Shown here: positions 6,361 through 13,156 of the stretch, in pieces
Layout of the letters: every line of letters starts with the position of its first letter
Numbering within the stretch: position 1 is the stretch's first letter
DNA from: Deltaproteobacteria bacterium
GTDB lineage: Bacteria; Desulfobacterota; Desulfobacteria; Desulfobacterales; B30-G6
NCBI GenBank assembly: GCA_003647375.1
Contig: QMMS01000103.1
Location: 1 to 13,156, forward strand
Reading direction: 5' to 3'
DNA length: 13,156 nucleotides
Made by a program: the position numbers and the translations under genes
The notes under the pieces: generated by a model
Databases searched by the model: none
What the model saw: the letters and a program-made list of their open reading frames with translations, nothing else
Told to the model about the DNA's origin: nothing

Positions 6361-6365
6361 CACGC

Positions 6366-7007
6366 ATGCAATGGATCGGTAATTTTTTCTGGTCATCTAT
6401 GGGGAAAAAGTTGTTAATGGCCCTGACAGGCTGTTGTTTCATCGGTTTCTTGACTGCTCACCTTGCAGGCAACCTGACGTTGTACGGCGGTGGAGAAATG
6501 TTCAATTCTTATGCCGAACACCTTCATGGGTTTGGCCCGCTTGTTACCCTTGCCGAGTGGGGGCTCCTGACACTTGCCTTTGTTCATATCGCCACCGGAA
6601 GCATCCTGTTTTTCCAGAATTTCATGGCCAGGCCACAACGCTACCACATGAACAAGTGGGCGGGTGGACGTACTATCAGCTCTGCAACCATGCCTTATAC
6701 CGGCTTTGTCATACTTGCGTTCGTCATTTTTCACCTGTTGAATTTTCATTTTGTCGACAAATCAACCACCACCATATACGAGATCGTGGTCAGCGCTTTT
6801 CAGAGCACTGCTTATGTCATTCTTTACATCGCGGCCATGATCATCGTTGCGCTGCATATCCGCCATGGTTTCTGGAGCCTGTTCCAGACGCTGGGTGCCA
6901 ATCACCCCAAATATATGCCGCTGATCATGGGGGCCGGTATCGTATTGAGTCTGATTTTCGGATTCGGATTCGGCACCCTCCCGATATACCTTTCATTTTC
7001 GGGATAA
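6366..7007 (+). CDS. sdhC: Succinate dehydrogenase/fumarate reductase cytochrome b subunit
   Basis: Integral membrane subunit of complex II, 213 residues, that binds two b hemes and exchanges electrons with the quinone pool. Five hydrophobic helices are visible (about 14-33, 58-83, 108-128, 145-168, 183-205). Four histidines, one in each of the first four helices, fit the diheme pattern of the Bacillus/Wolinella-type single-subunit anchor: His32 (TAHLAGN), His74 (AFVHIATG), His123 (VIFHLLNFH) and His164 ([10 protein letters not shown]). The ATG at 6366 has a good GGAGG site and starts with the family-typical [20 protein letters not shown]. It leads a three-gene operon; sdhA starts 11 bases after its stop. 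Menaquinone as partner is inferred from this subunit type. Confidence 0.93.
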   Translation: MQWIGNFFWSSMGKKLLMALTGCCFIGFLTAHLAGNLTLYGGGEMFNSYAEHLHGFGPLVTLAEWGLLTLAFVHIATGSILFFQNFMARPQRYHMNKWAGGRTISSATMPYTGFVILAFVIFHLLNFHFVDKSTTTIYEIVVSAFQSTAYVILYIAAMIIVALHIRHGFWSLFQTLGANHPKYMPLIMGAGIVLSLIFGFGFGTLPIYLSFSG

Positions 7008-7018
7008 GGAGAATTTTT

Positions 7019-8932
7019 ATGAAGTTGGATGCACACATACCCGGTGGCCCGCTGGCCGATAAATGGGACAAGCATCGTTTTGACCTGAAGCTGGTAAACC
7101 CGGCCAACAAGAGAAAATTTACCATTATTGTCGTGGGCACAGGTCTGGCAGGCGGTGCTGCCGCAGCCTCTCTGGCGGAGCTCGGTTATTATGTGAAAAA
7201 TTTCTGTATCCAGGATTCCCCAAGGAGAGCCCACAGCATTGCTGCCCAGGGCGGCATCAACGCAGCCAAGAATTACCAGAATGAAGGCGACAGCATCTGG
7301 CGCCTTTTTTACGACACCGTCAAGGGCGGAGACTTTCGTTCCAGGGAGGCGAATGTCTATCGCCTGGCCCAGATCAGTAACGCCATTATCGATCAGTGCG
7401 TCGCTCAGGGGGTACCTTTTGCACGGGACTACGGTGGATTACTGGCCAACCGGTCCTTTGGCGGGGCACAGGTTTCACGAACCTTTTACGCCAGAGGTCA
7501 AACAGGCCAGCAGCTCCTGCTGGGCGCATACAGTGCCCTGATGCGTCAGGTCTCAGCAGGCCGGGTGACCATGTTTCCCCGCCGGGAAATGCTGGACGTG
7601 GTTATCGCCAACGACCGGGCGCGGGGCATCATCTCCCGGAACCTCATCACAGGGGATATCGAACGTCATGTTGCGGATGCCGTGGTGCTCTGTACCGGCG
7701 GTTATGGAAACGTTTATTTTCTATCCACAAATGCCATGGCAAGTAATGTATCGGCCTCCTTCCGTGCCTACAAAAAAGGGGCTTGTTTTGCCAACCCCTG
7801 TTTTACCCAGATCCATCCCACCTGCATACCGGTGCATGGCACCTACCAGTCCAAATTGACACTCATGAGTGAGAGTCTTCGAAATGACGGACGCGTGTGG
7901 ATCCCCAAAGAACCCGGAGATCGAAGAAACCCGGGTGAGATCCCGGAATCCGAGCGTGATTATTACCTCGAAAGCAAGTACCCGAGCTTCGGCAACCTGG
8001 TCCCACGGGATGTGGCTTCCAGGAACGCCAAGGATCAGTGCGACATGGGCAAGGGAGTGGGTGACACCGGCCTTGCCGTCTTTCTTGATTTCGAGGATGC
8101 CGTCAAGCGGGATGGTAAGGATGTTATCGAAAAAAAATACGGCAACCTTTTTCAGATGTACGAAAAAATTACGGCCGACAACCCGTATGAAACACCCATG
8201 ATGATTTATCCGGCGGTTCACTATACCATGGGCGGCTTGTGGGTCGACTACAACCTGATGAGTAACGTTCCAGGGCTTTTTGTCATGGGGGAAGCTAATT
8301 TTTCAGATCACGGGGCCAATCGATTGGGCGCCAGCGCACTTATGCAGGGGCTGGCCGATGGTTATTTCATCATCCCTTATACCATCGGGGGATACCTTGC
8401 CGGAACGCACCTCGAACAGGTCAATGAAGACCAGCCCGAATTTACGTCCGCAGAAAACGAGGTTCAGGAAACTACCCGCAAGCTCATGTCCGTCAACGGG
8501 AAACGTACAGTGGACGACTTCCACAGGGCATTGGGCCGGATTATGTGGGATCACTGCGGTATGTCGCGCAACAACGCTGATCTCGAAAAAGCCCGTGGCC
8601 TGATTCAGGAACTTCGTGAAGAATTCTGGAAAAACGTCACCGTCCCGGGAAAGAAAAAAGATTTCAATCAGAGTCTTGAAAGGGCCGGCAGAGTGGCTGA
8701 TTTTCTTGAATTCGGAGAACTTATGGTCATGGATGCCCTGGAACGGCAGGAATCCTGCGGCGGTCATTTTAACGAGGCCTATCAGACCGAAGAAAATGAA
8801 GCCCAGCGTAACGACGAAGCCTATTGCCATGTATCCGCCTGGGAACATAAGGGGCAGAACATGGATCCTGAAATGCACAAAGAGCCGCTTGTCTTCGAAA
8901 ATGTCAAATTAAGCCAAAGGAGTTACAAGTGA
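7019..8932 (+). CDS. sdhA: Succinate dehydrogenase/fumarate reductase flavoprotein subunit
   Basis: Catalytic subunit of complex II, 637 residues, interconverting succinate and fumarate with covalently bound FAD. Visible features: Rossmann motif [11 protein letters not shown] (40-50); the FAD-linked histidine His72 in [16 protein letters not shown] (His266); the LVPRDVASR segment whose Arg330 should be the proton-shuttling arginine; HYTMGG (His401); and HGANRLGAS with Arg435. The C-terminal helical domain (about 490-637) is complete. The length agrees with the Wolinella/Bacillus-type flavoproteins. The start is the ATG at 7019, with AAGGAG seven bases upstream; the same frame is open far upstream through sdhC, but that part is a shadow. 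It overlaps the next gene by four bases. Confidence 0.96.
   Translation: MKLDAHIPGGPLADKWDKHRFDLKLVNPANKRKFTIIVVGTGLAGGAAAASLAELGYYVKNFCIQDSPRRAHSIAAQGGINAAKNYQNEGDSIWRLFYDTVKGGDFRSREANVYRLAQISNAIIDQCVAQGVPFARDYGGLLANRSFGGAQVSRTFYARGQTGQQLLLGAYSALMRQVSAGRVTMFPRREMLDVVIANDRARGIISRNLITGDIERHVADAVVLCTGGYGNVYFLSTNAMASNVSASFRAYKKGACFANPCFTQIHPTCIPVHGTYQSKLTLMSESLRNDGRVWIPKEPGDRRNPGEIPESERDYYLESKYPSFGNLVPRDVASRNAKDQCDMGKGVGDTGLAVFLDFEDAVKRDGKDVIEKKYGNLFQMYEKITADNPYETPMMIYPAVHYTMGGLWVDYNLMSNVPGLFVMGEANFSDHGANRLGASALMQGLADGYFIIPYTIGGYLAGTHLEQVNEDQPEFTSAENEVQETTRKLMSVNGKRTVDDFHRALGRIMWDHCGMSRNNADLEKARGLIQELREEFWKNVTVPGKKKDFNQSLERAGRVADFLEFGELMVMDALERQESCGGHFNEAYQTEENEAQRNDEAYCHVSAWEHKGQNMDPEMHKEPLVFENVKLSQRSYK
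8916..8922 (+). promoter_or_regulatory. Ribosome binding site supporting the GTG start of sdhB
   Basis: AAAGGAG lies six bases before the GTG at 8929 and within the last codons of sdhA. It supports a GTG start that overlaps the sdhA stop in GTGA, a sign of translational coupling. Confidence 0.75.
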
Positions 8933-9696
8933 CAGCAGATATCCGCCTGACATTGAAAATATGGCGCCAGGAAGATTCCCATGCCAAAGGCCGTCTGGAA
9001 ACATATTCCGCAGACAGTATCTCCACGGACATGTCGTTTCTGGAAATGCTCGATGTTGTCAATGAACAACTCACCCTAGCGGGCAAAGAACCCATCGCGT
9101 TTGACTATGACTGCCGGGAGGGGATTTGTGGACAATGCGGCTGTGTCGTCAACGGGCGTCCCCACGGACCCGAAAAAGCCACGACTCTTTGCCAGCTCCA
9201 CATGCGACACTTTTCAGATGGCGATACCATCTTTATCGAGCCTTTTCGAGCCAGGGCATTCAAGGTTGTCAAAGATCTCGTAGTGGACCGGAGCCCCTTC
9301 GACAAGATCATCCAGGCCGGTGGCTACATATCTGCCAATACCGGCGGCGCACAGGACGCCAACACGATTCTCATCCCCCAGGAAGTTGCCGAGAAAGCCA
9401 TGGATGCGGCAGCCTGTATTGGCTGTGGTGCGTGTGTCGCAGCATGCCCCAATGCCTCTGCCATGCTCTTTGTGGGGGCTAAAATCTCTCATCTGGCACT
9501 TCTGCCACAGGGTCGGCCCGAGGCTGCCCAACGGGTTCAAGCCATGCTGAAAGTCATGGATCAGCTCTGTTTTGGAAACTGTTCCAACGAGCGGGAATGT
9601 GAAGCGGAATGCCCCAAAGAGATATCGATAGTCAATATCGCTCGCCTGAACCGTGAATATATCAAGGCAGGGCTTTTTTCTACGGCAGTAAACTGA
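8929..9696 (+). CDS. sdhB: Succinate dehydrogenase/fumarate reductase iron-sulfur subunit
   Basis: Electron-transfer subunit of complex II, 255 residues, linking FAD in SdhA to the hemes of SdhC. All three cluster sites are present. The [2Fe-2S] site is CREGICGQC plus Cys88 (Cys62, 67, 70, 88). The [4Fe-4S] site is CIGCGAC (Cys163, 166, 169) with Cys228. The [3Fe-4S] site is Cys173 with Cys218 and Cys224; the spacing of 6 and 4 residues in [11 protein letters not shown] matches the Wolinella protein. The segment [20 protein letters not shown] is typical of the Bacillus/epsilon-type subunit. The start is GTG at 8929. It is the last gene of the sdhCAB order; no clear U-tract terminator follows. 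Confidence 0.96.
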   Translation: MTADIRLTLKIWRQEDSHAKGRLETYSADSISTDMSFLEMLDVVNEQLTLAGKEPIAFDYDCREGICGQCGCVVNGRPHGPEKATTLCQLHMRHFSDGDTIFIEPFRARAFKVVKDLVVDRSPFDKIIQAGGYISANTGGAQDANTILIPQEVAEKAMDAAACIGCGACVAACPNASAMLFVGAKISHLALLPQGRPEAAQRVQAMLKVMDQLCFGNCSNERECEAECPKEISIVNIARLNREYIKAGLFSTAVN

Positions 9697-9699
9697 AGA

Positions 9700-9740
9700 G
9701 TTCATTGGGTTTGTTGAGTTTCTTGGGTTCATTGGGTTGA
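9700..9740 (+). repeat. 9-bp degenerate tandem repeat after sdhB
   Basis: Four and a half units of nine bases, roughly GTTYDTTGR, begin four bases past the sdhB stop (GTTCATTGG appears at 9700 and again at 9727). It is one of several short repeats in the 300-base sdhB-mscS spacer. The rest of that spacer (9741-9996) holds a 16-base-spaced direct repeat CCCAGCTTCC (9882-9891, 9898-9907) and small inverted repeats, with no credible gene. Confidence 0.65.
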
Positions 9741-9753
9741 GGAAACAGCGGTC

Positions 9754-9779
9754 TGGTAAAAGCTGAATACTTTTTACCA
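9754..9779. repeat. AT-rich hairpin downstream of sdhB
   Basis: TGGTAAAA (9754-9761) is mirrored by TTTTACCA (9772-9779) with a 10-base loop. It could stabilise the 3' end of the sdh transcript, but it lacks a GC-rich stem and a trailing T-tract, so it is not called an intrinsic terminator. Confidence 0.4.
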
Positions 9780-9881
9780 AGAGCAAATCAACATACACAA
9801 CGAACACAATAACAACATCAGGGTCCGAGGGTGATACAAGGGCCCCAGGGTGGCTGACTGCTTATAACCGGAAAACAGCAT

Positions 9882-9907
9882 CCCAGCTTCCAGGCCTCCC
9901 AGCTTCC
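9882..9907 (+). repeat. Direct repeat CCCAGCTTCC
   Basis: The ten-base word occurs at 9882-9891 and 9898-9907, 16 bases apart, embedded in similar flanks (AGGCCT versus CGGCAT). It belongs to the mosaic of degenerate repeats ahead of the mscS-like gene. Confidence 0.5.
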
Positions 9908-9943
9908 CGGCATACAAGGGTTGGAGGGTAGCCGAAAGCTATT

Positions 9944-9965
9944 GGCTATTCGCAACCTAATAGCC
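9944..9965. repeat. Small inverted repeat upstream of the mscS-like gene
   Basis: GGCTATT (9944-9950) and AATAGCC (9959-9965) form a seven-base stem with an eight-base loop, followed by a further AGCCTA-type word. It ends about 18 bases before the ribosome site of the channel gene and could affect its translation; equally it may be another piece of intergenic repeat. Confidence 0.4.
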
Positions 9966-9996
9966 TACAGCCTAAACTGCTAAAAAGGTAACTCGC

Positions 9997-11112
9997 ATGA
10001 GCTCCTGGGAAACAATCCAACAATATATCAATACGCTGCCCGGTGATTCATCATCCTCTTCGGCGATTTTCACCAAAGCACTGATGGCGATTGTTATAGC
10101 TGTCCTCCTTTGGTTTATGCTGAAACTATTTCTGGCGTTCTTCCAAAAAAAAGGCCGTCGATTCGAGACCATTCGCAACAATGCCATTATTTTCCAATCG
10201 CTTGGCCAGGCTGCCACTATCGTCCTCGTGTTTGTCACAGGTTTCTACATTCTCCGAATGGTGGATATTCCTATTTTGGAATCTACTTTTAAGGCCCTGA
10301 TAATGCTGTTTCTGGCTGCGCCGGCAGTGAAAATTACGGTTGTTATCCTGCAAACGATTGAAAAACGAATCGTCCACAAGACTGAGACCAAGGTAGACAA
10401 TGTTATTTTCGATCTTCTGACGCGGTTTATCGGCGTAATCATCTATATCGTTGCCATTATCATGGCCCTCGACCTCCTGGGTGTCAACGTGATGCCCTTT
10501 GTCGCCGGTGCGGGCGTTTTAGGGATCGCCATCGGTTTCGCGGCCAAAGACACCTTGTCCAACCTGATCGCCGGGATGCTTCTGATCATCGACCGGCCCT
10601 TTGAGATTGGTGACCGCATCGAGGTCTGGACGGCGCCTTCCGGGAGTTCCACCTGGGGAGACGTTATCGATATCGGCATCCGGGCCACCAGAATAAAGAC
10701 CACTGACAATATCGTCATCATCATTCCCAACAACGAGATCATGAAAAGAGATATCATCAATTATACGATCATATCTTCCAAGATCCGCGTGCGCATCAAT
10801 ATCGGCCTCGCCTACGATGCCGACCTGCCCAAAGCCAAAAAAATCATCCTCGACATTGCCGATGGCATCGAATGGATCGCCAAGGAACCTAAACCGAAAG
10901 TGGTGGTAAGATTGTTTGGAGAATCATCCGTCGATCTCCAAGTACGGGTCTGGATCGAGAACGCCAGAAAACGGATGGACACCATTTCCGAGGTGACGGA
11001 CAAGGTCAAAGATGCGTTTGACCAACACGGCATCGAGATACCCTACCCCAAACGGGATATTATCATTACGCATCGGCAATCTGAGCCGGGCGCGAAGGCC
11101 CACCACGAATGA
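9997..11112 (+). CDS. MscS-family small-conductance mechanosensitive channel
   Basis: A 371-residue inner-membrane channel that should open under membrane tension to release solutes during osmotic downshock. Hydrophobic helices lie at about 24-48, 69-89, 97-121 and 133-152. They are followed by the diagnostic pore helix and hinge (about 156-192: GAGVLGIAIGFAAKDTLSNL, then IAGMLLIIDRPFEIGDRIEV). The beta domain contains a small Ser/Gly insertion (TAPSGSSTWGDV) and the NNEIMKRDIINYT signature. A C-terminal alpha/beta domain (about 270-355) completes the family layout. The ATG at 9997 has AAAGG eight bases upstream. It has more transmembrane helices than E. coli MscS (three). It appears to be transcribed alone, between sdhB and a convergent minus-strand gene. 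Confidence 0.92.
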   Translation: MSSWETIQQYINTLPGDSSSSSAIFTKALMAIVIAVLLWFMLKLFLAFFQKKGRRFETIRNNAIIFQSLGQAATIVLVFVTGFYILRMVDIPILESTFKALIMLFLAAPAVKITVVILQTIEKRIVHKTETKVDNVIFDLLTRFIGVIIYIVAIIMALDLLGVNVMPFVAGAGVLGIAIGFAAKDTLSNLIAGMLLIIDRPFEIGDRIEVWTAPSGSSTWGDVIDIGIRATRIKTTDNIVIIIPNNEIMKRDIINYTIISSKIRVRINIGLAYDADLPKAKKIILDIADGIEWIAKEPKPKVVVRLFGESSVDLQVRVWIENARKRMDTISEVTDKVKDAFDQHGIEIPYPKRDIIITHRQSEPGAKAHHE

Positions 11113-11153
11113 AATCCAAAAAGAGTTGAGTTGCGGAACTTATACAGACCCGA

Positions 11154-11318
11154 TAAATTCTAAATCCGAATATCGAATTTCTAAACAAATCCCAATAGTA
11201 AATGCTCAAATGGCCAAAACAAAGCCCATGGCCATAAGCCTTATACGGTATGTTTGGATCATTTGAATTTTTGTCATTTGATATTGTTTCGTATTTCGAT
11301 ATTCGTGCTTCTAATTTA
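11154..11318. repeat. Long imperfect palindrome between mscS-like gene and csgG-like gene
   Basis: Two 67-base arms (11154-11220 and 11252-11318) are reverse complements at 46 of 67 positions without any gap, flanking a 31-base loop. The arms consist of GAATATCGAA, CAAATG and CCAAAAC-type words. The outer right arm recurs at 71-97. It lies between convergent genes, and could act as a bidirectional 3'-end structure or be a non-autonomous mobile repeat. It encodes no credible protein. Confidence 0.75.
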
Positions 11319-11320
11319 AC

Positions 11321-11343
11321 AAAAAAGGGCCCGGAAAGTCCGG
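11321..11343 (-). terminator. Candidate terminator for the csgG-like gene
   Basis: On the minus strand CCGGA (11343-11339), a three-base loop and TCCGG (11335-11331) are followed by GCCC and a run of six T (11326-11321). The stem is short and separated from the T-run by four bases, so this is only a candidate. It lies about 67 bases past the csgG-like stop. Confidence 0.4.
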
Positions 11344-11368
11344 TGAACTGCACTTTTGTTGTGCCTTC

Positions 11369-11395
11369 CCCTCGAATCCTGGACCCCTCGAACCC
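11369..11395 (-). repeat. Dispersed 27-bp repeat, copy 2
   Basis: On the minus strand this matches 6061-6087 at 23 of 27 bases. It also contains a short tandem of CTCGAACC. It starts 15 bases beyond the stop of the csgG-like gene. Confidence 0.6.
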
Positions 11396-11409
11396 TCGAA
11401 CCCTTTTTT

Positions 11410-12366
11410 TTACTTGTATTTCACCAGATCGTTCGTCTTGAAACCCGCACCCGATTTAATGGTAGCCATAGATCCATCACGGCCGAAAAAGCCGGTCACC
11501 ATAACCTCGCCTTTGATCGATCCCGGAGCCCTGCCAAGGGATACGTTTGTCTGAGGATCAATAATTTCCTCTCCCAGGTCCTGTACCATCAGAACGTCGC
11601 CCACTTTCAAGCCGGTTTTCTTCCCGGCGTTCAGATAGACGGTCCGACCTTTGATACTGGCGATTCGACCACTCCACTCCTGGCTTTCAAACTGCGGCAG
11701 CATGTTGACCATGGCTTTGGTCAATGCATCCCGCAAGGCGCCGTCCCGCAGGTCGGCGTCGTAGCTCGACTTGGAGCCTAATCCAAGCGCCCCACCGGTT
11801 TTCTTTTCATAAACGCCCTGCCCCGAATCGGCCACGAGCTGGATTCCTGTAGTCGTGTCTACAATCCGGTAATCCACGGTAACCCGGGCAATCTGTTTTT
11901 TCTTTTTGTACACCAGGTAATCCGATCCCTCTTCAGCCTCTGAATAGGCGGTAATCGCACCGGTAACCATGGCATTCAAACCCAGGATCTTACCCATTTT
12001 TGCAGCAGTAGCCGGATTGACGGCTCCCGAAGCGCCCATGGCCTGCTGACCCAGTATGGAGGCAACGTCCTGCTGTGGGATAATGATAAATCGACCGGTC
12101 TTCTGGAGAATTGTCCCCAAAATATCAGCCGCTGCCTCACCGATGCCGATATGTTTCGAGGGTGTCTTGTTCTGGAAATTCACCACCCCCACCCGCAACT
12201 TCGGGCCGGTATATTCTTCGGAGGGCGCCAGCTGGTCTGAAACGCCTGTAAGTGAAGAATCGTCACGCACTGCCCCGGATGTCTTTACCGCACATCCATT
12301 GAAAACCAATACTGCAGCCATGAGAAGTAGCGACCCAAGTAGATAAATATTTTTAGCCTTCACCAT
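11410..12366 (-). CDS. CsgG-type lipoprotein with FlgT-like C-terminal domain
   Basis: A 318-residue predicted outer-membrane lipoprotein. The N-terminus is a signal ending in FNGC, with acylation expected at Cys25. Residues about 57-222 resemble the CsgG/HfaB domain: KLRVGVVNFQNKT, IIIPQQDVASILGQQ, AAKMGKILGLNAMVTGAI, and RVTVDYRIVDTTTGIQL. Residues about 230-318 form a second domain with AGKKTGLKVGDVLMVQDLGE, DPQTNVSLGRAPG and KTNDLVKYK, resembling the C-terminal domain of flagellar protein FlgT. The ATG at 12366 has AGGAGG six bases upstream. No other curli gene is nearby, so a curli export pore is unlikely; a general envelope role is all that can be said. It follows a DUF4412-like gene by 28 bases in the same direction. 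Confidence 0.85.
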   Translation of the reverse strand: MVKAKNIYLLGSLLLMAAVLVFNGCAVKTSGAVRDDSSLTGVSDQLAPSEEYTGPKLRVGVVNFQNKTPSKHIGIGEAAADILGTILQKTGRFIIIPQQDVASILGQQAMGASGAVNPATAAKMGKILGLNAMVTGAITAYSEAEEGSDYLVYKKKKQIARVTVDYRIVDTTTGIQLVADSGQGVYEKKTGGALGLGSKSSYDADLRDGALRDALTKAMVNMLPQFESQEWSGRIASIKGRTVYLNAGKKTGLKVGDVLMVQDLGEEIIDPQTNVSLGRAPGSIKGEVMVTGFFGRDGSMATIKSGAGFKTNDLVKYK

Positions 12367-12372
12367 GTTTTG

Positions 12373-12378
12373 CCTCCT
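12373..12378 (-). promoter_or_regulatory. Ribosome binding site of the csgG-like gene
   Basis: On the minus strand this reads AGGAGG, six bases before the ATG at 12366, in the 28-base gap after the preceding gene. It supports separate translation start within one transcript. Confidence 0.75.
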
Positions 12379-12394
12379 AAATTAGATTTGAATG

Positions 12395-13156
12395 TTATTC
12401 CATGACTATTTCTAAAAAATTACTGGTTTCCGTGTAGTCCACCGGCACTTCAAAGAGACCTGCCGGCGGTGTCCCCATGACGATACCCGTTAACGTGGAT
12501 GTCATCTTGACAGTCGCGTTGTCGATTTCACTTCGAATCGTCATGCCATCCAGATCTGTTGCATTCCAGATAAATCCTTCCTGTGTTTCCTGGCCCTGGT
12601 AGGTTATCGTAATCTTGTATTTCTCGGTGGGATGGCCATCGATGGTCTCTTTGGCCACGAAGGTCTTTACAACATCCGGTTCCTCGTAGTAGCCCTCGTC
12701 TGTTTCATCACTGACCATATACTTCTTTTTGTTTGTGTAGAGTGAGTAGGTGCGCTTTTCATCACCCCGGTGGATCATCACAACGCTGCTCATGGCCGGC
12801 GGCATGCCTTGGGCCCCTGACATCTTGGTGTAATCCATTTCCATCCGGAATTTTTCGCCTGCCTTGGCAATGGGCATTTCAAAAGAAAATTCCTTCCCCT
12901 GTGACTTGTCAAAGGTTGTCGAAACCATGACCGCCTTGAAATCCCGATCACCATAGTCCATGTGTCCCATGGCCGGCAGCGGCGGCATCTGAATCTTGGG
13001 CATGACCATGGCAGGCACTGTCAGGACAACGCCTGTAACATCCCCTGCGCCCCATGGCAGATTCTGCACAAGCCGCCAGATCATCTCGTCGGTTTCATGG
13101 GCCAGATGCACACCCACCGCTTTTGAAATCAGCTTCGTGGCCAACCCCGCTGCAAA
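12395..13156 (-). CDS. DUF4412-like protein, N-terminus outside the window
   Basis: The frame is open to the right edge (FAAGLATKLISKAV...), with only a TTG at 13144 as a possible start and no ribosome site visible before it, so the gene most likely begins outside the window; 253 codons plus stop are seen. The visible part is rich in beta-strand-like alternation: KEFSFEMPIAKAGEKFRMEM, a YSLYTNKKKYMV block, ETIDGHPTEKYKITIT, and a closing GLFEVPVDYTE. This resembles DUF4412-type proteins, which resemble LolA/LolB-like barrels and are often exported. No catalytic residues are recognised. It is co-directional with, and 28 bases upstream of, the CsgG-type lipoprotein gene, so the two may form an operon. 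Function unknown. Confidence 0.7.
   Translation of the reverse strand, partial: FAAGLATKLISKAVGVHLAHETDEMIWRLVQNLPWGAGDVTGVVLTVPAMVMPKIQMPPLPAMGHMDYGDRDFKAVMVSTTFDKSQGKEFSFEMPIAKAGEKFRMEMDYTKMSGAQGMPPAMSSVVMIHRGDEKRTYSLYTNKKKYMVSDETDEGYYEEPDVVKTFVAKETIDGHPTEKYKITITYQGQETQEGFIWNATDLDGMTIRSEIDNATVKMTSTLTGIVMGTPPAGLFEVPVDYTETSNFLEIVME

Noticed and set aside
6288..6365. Upstream ATG extension of SdhC
   Set aside because: The added residues come from the palindromic repeat, and the ATG at 6366 has GGAGG at the right spacing.
5991..6396. Minus-strand reading frames over the sdhC leader
   Set aside because: Their protein is the translation of the GAACGTC/GAACATC palindromic repeat, a known kind of spurious reading frame, with no ribosome site or domain.
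6434..7018. Open frame running from inside sdhC into sdhA that would add 195 residues to SdhA
   Set aside because: It overlaps the well-supported cytochrome b gene in another frame, reads as Cys/His/Arg-rich nonsense, and the ATG at 7019 has a good ribosome site and a normal SdhA N-terminus.
9700..9740. CRISPR-like array
   Set aside because: Units are nine bases, adjacent and degenerate, with no spacers and no cas genes.
9214..9807. Long minus-strand frame over sdhB and its downstream spacer
   Set aside because: It is antisense to a gene with all cluster cysteines, and its start lies in the 9-bp repeat spacer with low-complexity Asn/Ser/Pro translation.
11250..11441. Small plus-strand frames in the spacer after the mscS-like gene
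   Set aside because: They translate the palindromic repeat and have no ribosome site or recognisable domain.
11410..12366. Curli secretion channel CsgG of a curli operon
   Set aside because: No csgA, csgB, csgE or csgF homologue is seen and the protein has an extra FlgT-like domain.

Overview
The window looks like a chromosomal segment of a Gram-negative, menaquinone-using member of the Desulfobacterota (the old sulfate-reducing Deltaproteobacteria). This is an inference. It rests on outer-membrane genes (Tol-Pal and several lipoproteins), a succinate dehydrogenase/fumarate reductase with a single five-helix cytochrome b subunit, and intergenic regions full of degenerate palindromic and short tandem repeats, which I associate with that phylum. 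There are no rRNA or tRNA genes, insertion sequences, prophage genes or CRISPR arrays.

Positions 176-5300, minus strand: a complete Tol-Pal cell-envelope operon read from right to left as tolQ, tolR, tolA, tolB, pal, cpoB. tolQ to tolA overlap, tolA-tolB and tolB-pal are 3 and 32 bases apart, and cpoB is separated from pal by 173 bases holding a strong hairpin. TolQ-TolR is the proton-driven motor, TolA spans the periplasm, TolB and Pal form the outer-membrane/peptidoglycan end, and CpoB is the periplasmic TPR partner.

Positions 5301-6013: a divergent promoter region and, on the plus strand, an HD-domain phosphohydrolase (YfbR/HDDC2-like) followed by a good intrinsic terminator.

Positions 6014-9696, plus strand: a 352-base repeat-rich leader, then a three-gene complex II operon: diheme cytochrome b (sdhC), flavoprotein (sdhA) and iron-sulfur subunit (sdhB). 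It links succinate/fumarate to the quinone pool. The direction of catalysis cannot be read from the sequence alone.

Positions 9697-11112: a 300-base spacer of degenerate tandem repeats, then an MscS-family mechanosensitive channel on the plus strand.

Positions 11113-13156: a spacer dominated by a long imperfect palindrome, then a minus-strand pair: a DUF4412-like protein cut by the right window edge, and a CsgG-type lipoprotein with a C-terminal FlgT-like domain.

The coding content is mostly well-known envelope and respiratory machinery, and I do not see a convincing new gene system. The least explained material is non-coding: at least three repeat families recur between genes, one of them sitting directly in the sdhC leader.
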